A stretch of DNA of 13,414 bases, from contig JAJRUK010000080.1 in the NCBI GenBank assembly GCA_024277835.1, positions 1-13,414 on the forward strand, written 5' to 3'. This DNA comes from Planctomycetota bacterium (GTDB taxonomy: Bacteria > Planctomycetota > Phycisphaerae > UBA1845). Of the stretch, positions 1 through 8,100 are shown piece after piece. The notes beneath the pieces are model-generated. The model was not told where the DNA came from. It did not search any database and was given only the letters and a program-made list of their open reading frames with translations. The position numbers and the translations under genes are program-made. The stretch's first letter is position 1; the number at the start of each line of letters is the position of its first letter.

Positions 1-2
1 AC

Positions 3-140
3 TACGATTGGGACGGCGAGAGCGTTGTCCCCGACCCCATGTTCCCCGGCGCGCTGCGCATCACCATCGACCTGTACGACAAAGATGGACGACTGGAACG
101 CCCCATCCGCCACGTCATGATTATTCCGATTGGCGGTTAG
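3..140 (+). CDS. GspJ-like minor pseudopilin, C-terminal fragment (5' end outside window)
   Basis: The third frame is open from the left edge to a TAG at 138-140 and encodes 45 residues ending in RHVMIIPIGG. The stretch PGALRITIDLYDKDGRLERP resembles the C-terminus of GspJ/PulJ-type minor pseudopilins, where a proline and hydrophobic strands precede a short polar turn and a final strand. A GspJ-like protein would sit in the pseudopilus tip with GspI and GspK. The next gene downstream on the same strand is GspK-like, which is the usual J-then-K order and supports the call. Only the end is visible: no leader peptide or transmembrane helix can be checked, so family assignment is by tail and context. 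It could instead be another prepilin-like protein of the same cluster. Confidence 0.55.
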   Translation, partial: YDWDGESVVPDPMFPGALRITIDLYDKDGRLERPIRHVMIIPIGG

Positions 141-158
141 TTTGATATTCAAAGAAGT

Positions 159-3100
159 ATGAAAAGAAACCGCACAACCCAACCCGACGCGACAACGCTC
201 GCGACCGCAACGCGGGCACCCGAGCCGCATGCTTCAGCTTGCGCGGACGCGAAACGTCAAGGGTCATCCAATCCGCCATCGACGTCGCCCGCACCGGTTA
301 CAAACCGGTGCCACACAAGAGCAAACACACCGAGTGCCATAGCCAATGCGGGTGCCATGGCCCACGCTTGCGTGGCCATGCCCAACGCGGACACAATGCG
401 CAACATGGGTGCCATGGCCAAGCGAAGCGCCGCCATGCCGTGCGAACAAAACACCTCGATCACTCATCGCCGCAACACACGCCGCCGCGGCTCGGTCCTC
501 GTACTCGTCATGACACTCCTGAGCATCCTCTTCGTTCTCGGGGTCACCTTCCTTGCGACGATGAACTTCGAGGCAGACATGATCGCGGCCGAGAAGCGTC
601 GCGGAGGCAGCGAACAAGGGGCAGAGACACTCACCGACGGATTCGGCGGCGTCATGCGCGGCGGTTTCCTCGACGCCGGCGGATCGCCATTCGGCGGCGA
701 CAATGGCGATGGCTCGGGCGCGACCTTTGCGGAGTTGCCCGGCGTGCAGAACGTCTTTAGCACGATCGAACCGATCAACATGCCCGGAGATGACAGAATC
801 TCCGGCACGGCTGACGACTTCAATCCCGCGTACGCGTCGTTCACCGACGCCTCGCGCGGAACCGGCATCCCCGTCCCAAACGGCGTATTGCTTTCGAGCA
901 TGCTTCGCAACGGCGATTCCATCCCCAGTTACACGCCCGCCGGCTCGCAAAGTTCCGTGACCCTCATCGTCTGTCGGGGTGGCATTAACAAGGGGCTTTT
1001 CTGCGAACCGGGCGTCCCGGAAGAGTGCCCCGGAAGCACCTGCTCTGGCCCCATCGCCGTCGACGCCGACGGCGACGGTATCGTTGATTCGTTCCTGTCC
1101 GACGCGAAAGACGCCGGACTTTCGCCCGATCAGATCGACAAGCTCTCCACGCAGGTCAACGGTCCCGACAGCGAAGAAACAGACGTATTTGTTGGACTCC
1201 GAACCATCCCCCACGGCGGGATGGCCAACCTCAACGCATCGCACCCGACCATCATCGAAGCGGCACTTGGTCTTCCGCCCGGCCAAAAACTGATCGATGC
1301 CGACGGATCGCCGCCTTTCTTCTCTTTGTGGCACCGCCCCAGCGGAAGCCCCGTCGGATATCCCAACGACCCCGACCCTCTTCGGTCCCCTCGCTCGCTC
1401 TACTCGCCATCCACGGAAGAGGCGCTTCTGCGTCGTCGCGGGATGATCCCGCCGCGAATCTTTCCGCCGTCAACCCTGCAGGGCGACCCCTTTCTTTCCG
1501 ACTGGGAAGAACTGACCGAAAGCCCGCCCATTCCGTTCGGCGGCGACATGGCGGAATATCTCTTTTGGCCCGGCCTATCTGGTCAAACAGAAACCGTCGA
1601 GGAAGGCAACCATCGCTTCACGATGTTCGCCCCGGACGAGCCATCTAATTCCAGAGGAAACCTGATGCCCTGGTCGCAGCGGATCGACCCGTTCCTCGCG
1701 CCGACCAATGCCGACTACGACCTGCGACACCTCGTCACAACCATCAGCTACGACGACCTCCTCGCGCGCGGCGGGAGCATTGAATCCGAAAACGCCGCAT
1801 CGGGTGGCCAGGACATTATCGAAAGAATGTTCGAGATCAACCGAGAAAGCGCAGAAACCGAAGGTGACTGTCCCGCGGTGTTCCCGTTTGAATACCTGCG
1901 CTACCCGCACGACCTGGCTGACATCGGCGAATGCTGCAGCCTAACCGGACAAGCACAGTTCGACACCTGCGAGCGCAACATCCGCAAAGGACGCCTTCAG
2001 GTAAGCTTAGGATGGATCGATAGGCAACTGGCCGAAGTGCAATTGCTCCAAAGCAACAACCAGTCGCTCCTCGCTCGCCAACTGATGGATCGCATCCACG
2101 GCGTTGTCTACGACGCGTTCTACCTGATGATTCGTAACGCCGTCGGCGAGAACTGGCTATCGCGACCGGTGTGCAACACCGCCAACAGTTTCTTCTGCGA
2201 GCCCGGCACGATCTGCAAGATATCGAATCCGGGAGAGGGTCGTTGCTCGGCAAGCGCGAGCTACTTCGACGACGTAGAATGCACAACGCCCGGACAAAAC
2301 AACGCCAACTGCAACGCCGACGAATTCTGTAGCGAGTTCGACTACGCCAACAACCCGTCCAAACCGGTCTACCTTTGCTCCGACAAGTTTACCGGTCTCC
2401 CGCGAAGCGAATCGCGCGTCAACCGAACGGCTGCGTCGCTCACCGCAAACTTCTTCGACTTCGCCGATAAGGACGACATTCCAACGCGCATCGCGATCCG
2501 CATGATGTCTTTCGATATGGGCGTCTGCACTGGCGGCACGCAGGCGGGACGCGTCTGCCGCACCGAACTCGACTGCCCCGGCGGATCGGTCTGCGACATG
2601 ACCGAAGCAACCAAGGGAAAAACGTTCGACTTCGACGGAAACCCCGGCGACCGCGGAAACACCGAAAGCCTTTACGTCTACGGACTGGAGCGACAACCGT
2701 ACATCACGGAAGTCGCAACAGCCCTGAACTCAATGAATGCGACTGTCACCGCATGGGCAGTAGAGTTGTTCAACCCGTACGATGTCCCTATTTCACTCAA
2801 CGAGTATTGGATTTATCAGTTTGACGACAACGGTGCGCCGCAAGGCCGAATCCAACTTGGGGTCAACAATATAAGCGTACCGGCGACGACGTCGGGCGGC
2901 CCTAATCCGTTCCTACTTCTCTATACTGATCCCGGCGTGACAAGCTCGTTTGCGACCACGCCCGGCGCGATCTCCATCAACGGATTAAGCTTCAAGAAAG
3001 GTTGGACCCTGTACTTGGTCCGCCGAATCAACTACCCGAACGAAAACGACCCCAACGACTTTCCAACGATCGACGTCATTGTGGACCAAATCGAAATCGT

Positions 3101-4739
3101 AGGTCAAGTAGGCGAAGATGGTATCACGGCCGCACCTTGCAATGCGGCTCCAAATTGCGAATTCTTTGCAGAACGCGCCGTAGCGGCAACGACCCCATGG
3201 GCCGCTCCGCTTGCGTTGCCGCCAACACCAGGCGGACCCATTCCAGCGCCAGGTACAACGCACACGCTCGGAACATGGAACACCGCCACCGATCCAACCA
3301 TCCACCCCGTCGAGGTCAACTTCGCAGACACAGGCGCATTTGCCGACACCGCCCCGTACCGCGAGCGATTACCAAACAGCACGAACAATCCGACCAGCGT
3401 CTCGTACCCGACAACCGGATCGATGCTGCTGCTCATGCGCCACGCCAATCGCGCCATCACCGACATGAACAGCGCAACCCCAACCGGCAGCGGACAGGCG
3501 CTAAAGCCCATCACCGACCTTGCCTTTACCACCGCACTCGTCGGCGACGAAGCGGGTTACGACATCCAGAGCTTCAACAACTTGAACCCCTACCGCGTGA
3601 CGTCCCTCGCCCAAAAGCAGATCGACAACGGACGCATGCCAATCTTCGACCAGGGCGAAGATGCCACAGCTTCCACGTTCGCAAGGAACCCCTTCCGTGT
3701 CGCATTCAGCCCCCACCACGTGCTTCCACCGCTAACGCCGCAGTGGAACCCGAATGATCCTAGCTCAAAACAAACCCCGGGCGGAAAGCAAAACCTCCCC
3801 TGGGGACAGTTTGTCTTCGACTACTTCACGGCCATCCCGCTCGATAGCGCTGGCCCCTTTCCGCCATGCACGGGACAAAACTACAACTGTAGCCCCGTCG
3901 GTCTTGAAGATGCCAAACCGCGCGTCGATCTCGACGGACTCCGCGTTCACGGACGCATCAACCTCAACGCCGCCCCGGCGACCGTCTTGCAGGGGCTGCC
4001 CTTTATCCCGATGAGCGAAATACCGCTGGCGTTCCAGACGACGATCAGCAACGCACTCGGCGTGCCCATCTCGGGGGTCGCCGAACCGATCGGCTTCAAC
4101 CGTGCGCTGGCCATCGTCGCCTACCGCGACGCCCGACAGATTCGCATCCAGGACCCAAACACTGGGCAGATTCTCGACACCGGCGACTACGGCACACTCA
4201 CCGATCCAAACGGCACACAATCAGGCGGTATCCCCAGTTTCGGCTGGCGAGGTTGGACCGATCGACAACCAAGCGTACGACGCGGAACAGGCTTTATGAG
4301 CGTCGGCGAACTCGCCAACGTACGTCACAACATAGCCACCCAGCTGAATCCACCACCGTCGCCCGGTCGTCCGGAATCGATGTTTCGGCTAGACGGGGGA
4401 ATCGTCGATGACAACGAAACCACGCGCCCGAACTCAAATTCGGATAACAACGACGAGGACTTCATCGCCGCGGCCGCTACGCTTATCGCCCTCAATGACT
4501 GGGCCACCGTCCGCTCGCATGTATTCACTATCTACGGACAAATCCGCGGCGCTGAGAATCAGAACATCATCGATTCAAAAGAAGCCGTGCAAAAAAGACT
4601 CCGCCGCGAGGATCTCGACGCACGAGCCATCCGCTTCCAGGAAACAATCGACCGTCTTCCGACGTTCCTCGGCAAGTCGCTGCCCGTCCGCATCGGAACC
4701 AGAACCGTCGGAGCCTACTTGGACGAAAGCAACAACTAA
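159..4739 (+). CDS. Giant GspK-like minor pseudopilin (type II secretion-like), start uncertain
   Basis: The frame encodes up to 1526 residues. Residues 108-135 read RRRG|SVLVLVMTLL and onward: a basic stretch, a glycine fitting prepilin peptidase cleavage after G111, then a hydrophobic helix with no glutamate at mature position 5, as is usual for GspK. GspK-type motifs follow: NLNA at 357-360, INLNAAPATVLQGLP at 1267-1281, then a region ending in IVAYRDAR, and a C-terminal VFTIYGQIRG strand. Known GspK proteins are about 330 residues, so this is several times larger. Insertions include cysteine-rich segments (about 272-290, 672-740, 790-812) and a DADGDGIVD loop at 302-310. The protein probably sits in the inner membrane with its bulk outside the cytoplasm. 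The start is unsure: ATG 159 has a purine run AAAGAAG only one base away, and in-frame ATGs at 405, 414 and 435 lie within or just after palindromic repeats. ATG 435 would give a normal leader of 19 residues. Confidence 0.75.
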   Translation: MKRNRTTQPDATTLATATRAPEPHASACADAKRQGSSNPPSTSPAPVTNRCHTRANTPSAIANAGAMAHACVAMPNADTMRNMGAMAKRSAAMPCEQNTSITHRRNTRRRGSVLVLVMTLLSILFVLGVTFLATMNFEADMIAAEKRRGGSEQGAETLTDGFGGVMRGGFLDAGGSPFGGDNGDGSGATFAELPGVQNVFSTIEPINMPGDDRISGTADDFNPAYASFTDASRGTGIPVPNGVLLSSMLRNGDSIPSYTPAGSQSSVTLIVCRGGINKGLFCEPGVPEECPGSTCSGPIAVDADGDGIVDSFLSDAKDAGLSPDQIDKLSTQVNGPDSEETDVFVGLRTIPHGGMANLNASHPTIIEAALGLPPGQKLIDADGSPPFFSLWHRPSGSPVGYPNDPDPLRSPRSLYSPSTEEALLRRRGMIPPRIFPPSTLQGDPFLSDWEELTESPPIPFGGDMAEYLFWPGLSGQTETVEEGNHRFTMFAPDEPSNSRGNLMPWSQRIDPFLAPTNADYDLRHLVTTISYDDLLARGGSIESENAASGGQDIIERMFEINRESAETEGDCPAVFPFEYLRYPHDLADIGECCSLTGQAQFDTCERNIRKGRLQVSLGWIDRQLAEVQLLQSNNQSLLARQLMDRIHGVVYDAFYLMIRNAVGENWLSRPVCNTANSFFCEPGTICKISNPGEGRCSASASYFDDVECTTPGQNNANCNADEFCSEFDYANNPSKPVYLCSDKFTGLPRSESRVNRTAASLTANFFDFADKDDIPTRIAIRMMSFDMGVCTGGTQAGRVCRTELDCPGGSVCDMTEATKGKTFDFDGNPGDRGNTESLYVYGLERQPYITEVATALNSMNATVTAWAVELFNPYDVPISLNEYWIYQFDDNGAPQGRIQLGVNNISVPATTSGGPNPFLLLYTDPGVTSSFATTPGAISINGLSFKKGWTLYLVRRINYPNENDPNDFPTIDVIVDQIEIVGQVGEDGITAAPCNAAPNCEFFAERAVAATTPWAAPLALPPTPGGPIPAPGTTHTLGTWNTATDPTIHPVEVNFADTGAFADTAPYRERLPNSTNNPTSVSYPTTGSMLLLMRHANRAITDMNSATPTGSGQALKPITDLAFTTALVGDEAGYDIQSFNNLNPYRVTSLAQKQIDNGRMPIFDQGEDATASTFARNPFRVAFSPHHVLPPLTPQWNPNDPSSKQTPGGKQNLPWGQFVFDYFTAIPLDSAGPFPPCTGQNYNCSPVGLEDAKPRVDLDGLRVHGRINLNAAPATVLQGLPFIPMSEIPLAFQTTISNALGVPISGVAEPIGFNRALAIVAYRDARQIRIQDPNTGQILDTGDYGTLTDPNGTQSGGIPSFGWRGWTDRQPSVRRGTGFMSVGELANVRHNIATQLNPPPSPGRPESMFRLDGGIVDDNETTRPNSNSDNNDEDFIAAAATLIALNDWATVRSHVFTIYGQIRGAENQNIIDSKEAVQKRLRREDLDARAIRFQETIDRLPTFLGKSLPVRIGTRTVGAYLDESNN
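291..311. repeat. Perfect 9-bp palindromic hairpin
   Basis: GCACCGGTT at 291-299 and AACCGGTGC at 303-311 are exact inverted repeats around a 3-base loop. The hairpin lies in the 5' part of the giant pseudopilin frame, just before the cluster of GTGCCA units. It looks like part of the same block of interspersed palindromic DNA rather than protein-driven sequence. Whether it is transcribed as a structure is not known. Confidence 0.6.
332..419. repeat. Cluster of GTGCCAT palindromic repeat units
   Basis: GGGTGCCATGGCC occurs exactly at 350-362 and again at 407-419, 57 bases apart. A degenerate copy, GAGTGCCATAGCC, starts at 332. The first full unit folds into a hairpin: bases 356-366 pair with 371-380, with one bulged C at 363 and a 4-base loop. 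A related unit, GGGTGCCACTGGC, occurs after the gene at 4754. From general knowledge, repeats of this GGGTGCCA(T/C) style are scattered between genes in planctomycete genomes. Here the units fall in the extreme 5' part of an open frame and encode an Ala/Met-rich stretch of low complexity. Confidence 0.65.
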
Positions 4740-4753
4740 AAGAAACGCAATAA

Positions 4754-4782
4754 GGGTGCCACTGGCGGCGTGCCCGCCAGTG
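4754..4782. repeat. GGGTGCCACTGGC-type palindromic repeat
   Basis: The unit begins GGGTGCCACTGGC at 4754. CACTGGCGG at 4760-4768 pairs exactly with CCGCCAGTG at 4774-4782 around the loop CGTGC. It starts 15 bases after the pseudopilin stop codon. It shares its GGGTGCCA head with the units at 350 and 407 inside the 5' end of the same gene, so both ends of the gene carry the same repeat family. It could act as a transcript-end or mRNA-stabilising hairpin, but there is no T-tract, so it is not called a terminator. Confidence 0.65.
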
Positions 4783-4796
4783 TGTTGACCGCCAGT

Positions 4797-4830
4797 CCGG
4801 AACGTCCGCTTTCGCAGCGCAAGCGTCCGG
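4797..4830. repeat. Second interspersed stem-loop
   Basis: CCGGA at 4797-4801 pairs with TCCGG at 4826-4830, and CGCTT at 4807-4811 pairs with AAGCG at 4821-4825. The two 5-bp helices are separated by a 5-base bulge on one side only, and the loop has 9 bases. It follows the 4754 hairpin by 14 bases and is probably part of the same mosaic of non-coding repeats. No T-run follows it. Confidence 0.4.
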
Positions 4831-4887
4831 TAACCCGACAAGGGGGGTAAAAAGCATGATTGAAAGGGTCAAACAGCGGAAGAAACC

Positions 4888-4922
4888 ACCTCACGCATGT
4901 GGTAAACCCACTTCTGTGAGGT
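4888..4922. promoter_or_regulatory. Two-tier hairpin abutting the -10 box
   Basis: ACCTCAC at 4888-4894 pairs with GTGAGGT at 4916-4922. Inside it, GTGG at 4899-4902 pairs with CCAC at 4908-4911 around a TAAAC loop. The two helices are separated by a symmetric 4+4 internal loop. As DNA this is an interrupted dyad that overlaps the expected -35 region and ends at the TATAAT box, a position suitable for an operator. This is a reading from sequence only; the binding protein, if any, is unknown. Confidence 0.4.
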
Positions 4923-4928
4923 TATAAT
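4900..4928 (+). promoter_or_regulatory. Candidate sigma70-type promoter for the cysteine-rich protein gene
   Basis: A perfect TATAAT lies at 4923-4928. At the ideal 17-base spacing, the -35 position (4900-4905) reads TGGTAA, which matches TTGACA at only three of six positions. The weak -35 and the overlapping dyad suggest an activated or repressed promoter. Transcription would begin near 4935 and give a leader of about 230 bases before the ATG at 5168. It is the only good -10 box noticed in the gap. Confidence 0.4.
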
Positions 4929-5149
4929 CGCTTGAGAGTTTAGGGGGGGATTCCTCGGAGGGGTTTGTCTGCGGGATGGGGTTCCGCATGCCTCCAATCT
5001 GATACTGCGCACGGTCTGCCATGCGCACCGTCAGCCCCCCACACAATAGTAATCGCCCTGCGCGGTCTTTACATGAGTTTTGCGCGGACTTTGTGGTTCG
5101 CCGTTACGCTGACCTCGTGCGCTCCCCTCGGTGGGGTCGCCAGAAGGTC

Positions 5150-5159
5150 AGGAAGGAGA
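5150..5159 (+). promoter_or_regulatory. Ribosome binding site that fixes the start at 5168
   Basis: AGGAAGGAGA contains AAGGAG, ending nine bases before ATG 5168, which is close to ideal spacing. The open frame extends upstream to an ATG at 5021, but that start has no such site. The peptide from 5168 begins immediately with a signal sequence, so the site decides in favour of 5168. Confidence 0.75.
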
Positions 5160-5167
5160 CGACGGGA

Positions 5168-8100
5168 ATGTTTCGTAGTCGTTTGGGAATGTTAGCAGTG
5201 ATCTTCGCCAGCGTGGCTACAACCACATTGGCGCAGGACGATATTGTTCGATTCAACGCGTCTCGCCCCGACGACGACAGCGGAACCCCGCTGGCTGTCC
5301 TCGCCGCAGACCCGGTCCGCGCCGAAGCGGCCGCCGCAGCCGCAAACGGCAGCTGCCGCACGGTCGGCGAGTATGTTCAGGTCTTCAGCGGAATCAACCG
5401 CTTTCGAGGCAACATCTATCGCATCGACGCCAACGTCACACTCCTCAGTGTCCAAATGGAGTTGAACATCCAAGCGGACGCAACGCTGCACTTCGCGCTC
5501 TACGAACAAAACAGCTCGGGGCAGTGGACATCGCTCGTCGGAAGCAAGGTCATCTCCGTTATCGATCCGATCGGAGTCGATTTCTACTCAAGCGGAACAC
5601 TCTCCTGCGGCGGCACGCCCGGATGTGACCTTACCGCCGGAACCAAGTACGCCATGGTGTTCGGATGGGGCGCAGACGTCGCGATCGGCTATGGCCGCGA
5701 CGTGCTGCCTCTGGGTTCGTCATACCCCGGCGCAACGCCCGAGTCCTTCGACATCGGCGATATCCTCGGACGGGCCGGAGCGACGATCTTCGTTCCATTC
5801 CCGCCGACCCTCCCGGCCATCGGAAGTTCCGGCGCGAACGCATACTCGATGATCCTCTGCATGGAACCAGCGTTAGGAGCCTGCTGCTCGCCGTTGAACA
5901 GCTCGTGTACCTTGCAGTTTGAAAACCAATGCAACATCGAATTGGGCGAATTCTTCTTTGGCGAAAGAACGCTTTGCCTCGACAACGTCTGCGACTTCGG
6001 CGCGTGCTGTCGGCCCTGCGTGGGCAAATGCGACGACAACTGGCCTCGCAAAGCGTGCGAAGCGACAGACGGTGTCACGCACTGGTCCGGCGCGGTCTGC
6101 CCGGGGCCACTCGCAGAATCACTCTGTCCGCCGGTGACCGGCGCATGCTGCAAGAGCGGCGGTGTCTGCGAAGAACTCTGCGAATCTGACTGCGTCGCCG
6201 ATGGCGGTATCTACCGAGGCGACGGCAGCGACTGTGTCACCAACCCCTGCGTCGGTGCATGCTGCCTCGAAAGTGCCGGACTCGGGTGCATCGAAATGAC
6301 ACCAACAGGTTGCACCGGTCTCAACGGAAGATACCGCGGCGACGCAACAACCTGCGCCACGCTCGCGCCCGGAAATGAATGCGGCGGCGCGTGCTGCGTC
6401 TTTGTCGGCGGTGAACCCACCGAATGCGGAACCTTCGCCGAACGAGAGGCGTGCATCAACGATGATTTGTCAGACAAAGCGTATCGAGGCGACGGCGTCA
6501 CCTGTTCCATCGACCCCGTAGATCCCCCGGACCCGCTCGCCCCCGACACCTATAACGACTTCTGCAAAACCCTCACAATCGCCTTCTACGGCGCATGCTG
6601 CATGCCCAACGGAACTTGCATCAACATGCCCGACGCTGCCACCTGCGAGGACGACTCCGGCGGAACGTTCAATACCGGCGAGCTATGCGGTGTCAACGGC
6701 TTCGATTGCGGCGCATCCCCCTGCTGTCTTCCTGACGGCACATGCGAACGACTCACCCAGGCTGCCTGCGATGCAAGAATCGGCCTATGGCAACCCGGGG
6801 CAACTACTTGCTCTGTCGCCGTCTGCGAGACCGGTGCCTGCTGTGAAAGCGACGACGCCCGTTGCAGCATCATCACGCCAACCGCATGCACCAACGCCAA
6901 CGGAACCTATTTCGGCGGCGTACTGAACTGCGACAACATTGCGGACACCTGCGGACCGAGCCTGAATTTCGGCGCGTGTTGCGTTGACGGTTCATTCTGC
7001 CTCGACGCGCTTACGTTCGATGAATGCGACGAACGCAACGGCGTCCACTCACCGCGTACGACATGTGCCCTCCTCGACGCGGACATCGACCTCGATGCCT
7101 GCGACCAGCGCGGCGCATGCTGCACCCAGACCGGAACCTGTCTGTCTCTTACGCTGGCAGAGTGCGTCGCATTCCCAATCCTCGGAACATTCACCGCCGA
7201 TCAAGTATGTACCTCAACCTTCTGCCCCTCTGGCGCATGCTGCCACGGGGAAGATAGCTGCACCGTCACCGGCGAAACTTTTTGCCGCCGCGTCGATGGA
7301 CTCGACGGCATTTACAAAGGCCCTGGCACCGCATGTACCGCCAACGCATGCATCCCATCCGGCGCATGCTGCGTCAACGGTACATGCGACCCCGACCAAC
7401 TCAGGGCTGACTGTGACGCTGCGGGCGGCATCTACCTCGGCGACGACGCCACTTGCGATAACGCCCCCTGCACCCAGGGAACCTGCTGCAATCGCGGCGA
7501 CTGTACCAATTTCCAAATTGTCTCCCAGTGTCCCACCGGCGGCGCGGGCGTCGATTTCCAACCGGGTACGTTCTGCTCGCTAAGCCCCTGCGAACCCTAC
7601 GGCGCGTGCTGCTTTGTCAGCGGCGTATGCATCGACGACCAATCTCAAACTGCCTGCGAATCAGCCGGTGGAACCATTAGCCAAAACCTGCTCTGCTCGC
7701 AAATCAGCTGCGAACCGACCGGCCCGTGCTGCTTCCGCGACGGCACCTGCACAGACGCAACGTCGCAATCCAGTTGCGAGTTCCAGGGCGGTACGCTCTC
7801 AAGTGAAGCGTCGTGTGCGACGGCTGTCTGCGAAGAAATCGGCGCATGCTGCCTGCGAAACGGAACCTGCCTGAATGATGTCATACGCGCCGACTGCGAA
7901 GCACAACGCGGAACATCAACCCCGGACCGCACCTGCGGACAGATTCCGCTGTGTCCAATTCTCGGCGCATGCTGTCTGCCCGATACGGAAGACGCAAGTA
8001 TCGTTCGCTGCACGAACGACATGACCCGCAGCGATTGCCAGAGCCAAAACGGAACCTACCGCGGCGAGGAGACGGACTGCCCCTTTGAAGGATCATTCTG

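Larger units (their letters stand above)
4740..5167 (+). other. Intergenic region with repeat hairpins, promoter candidate and long leader
   Basis: This gap of 428 bases separates the giant pseudopilin from the cysteine-rich protein gene. It contains, in order, two repeat hairpins (4754-4782 and 4797-4830), a G-run (GGGGGG near 4842), an imperfect hairpin directly before a TATAAT box (4888-4928), and then over 200 bases of probable leader ending in the ribosome binding site at 5150-5159. No convincing gene was found on either strand; the small open frames here coincide with the repeats or with the leader. No intrinsic terminator with a T-run was seen for the upstream gene. Confidence 0.6.

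Noticed and set aside
264..1334. Long open frame on the - strand opposite the pseudopilin gene (356 codons)
   Set aside because: It is antisense to a gene with clear pseudopilin motifs, shows arginine/glycine-rich low-complexity translation and no domain. It follows from the GC-rich codon pattern of the opposite strand.
4567..4872. Small open frames on the - strand over the end of the pseudopilin gene and the repeats
   Set aside because: They are made of antisense coding sequence plus palindromic repeat DNA and have no domain or start signal.
5021..5167. Upstream in-frame extension of the cysteine-rich protein from ATG 5021
   Set aside because: It has no ribosome binding site, and the 49 added residues would bury the signal peptide. 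The ATG at 5168 has both a good site and an immediate signal sequence.
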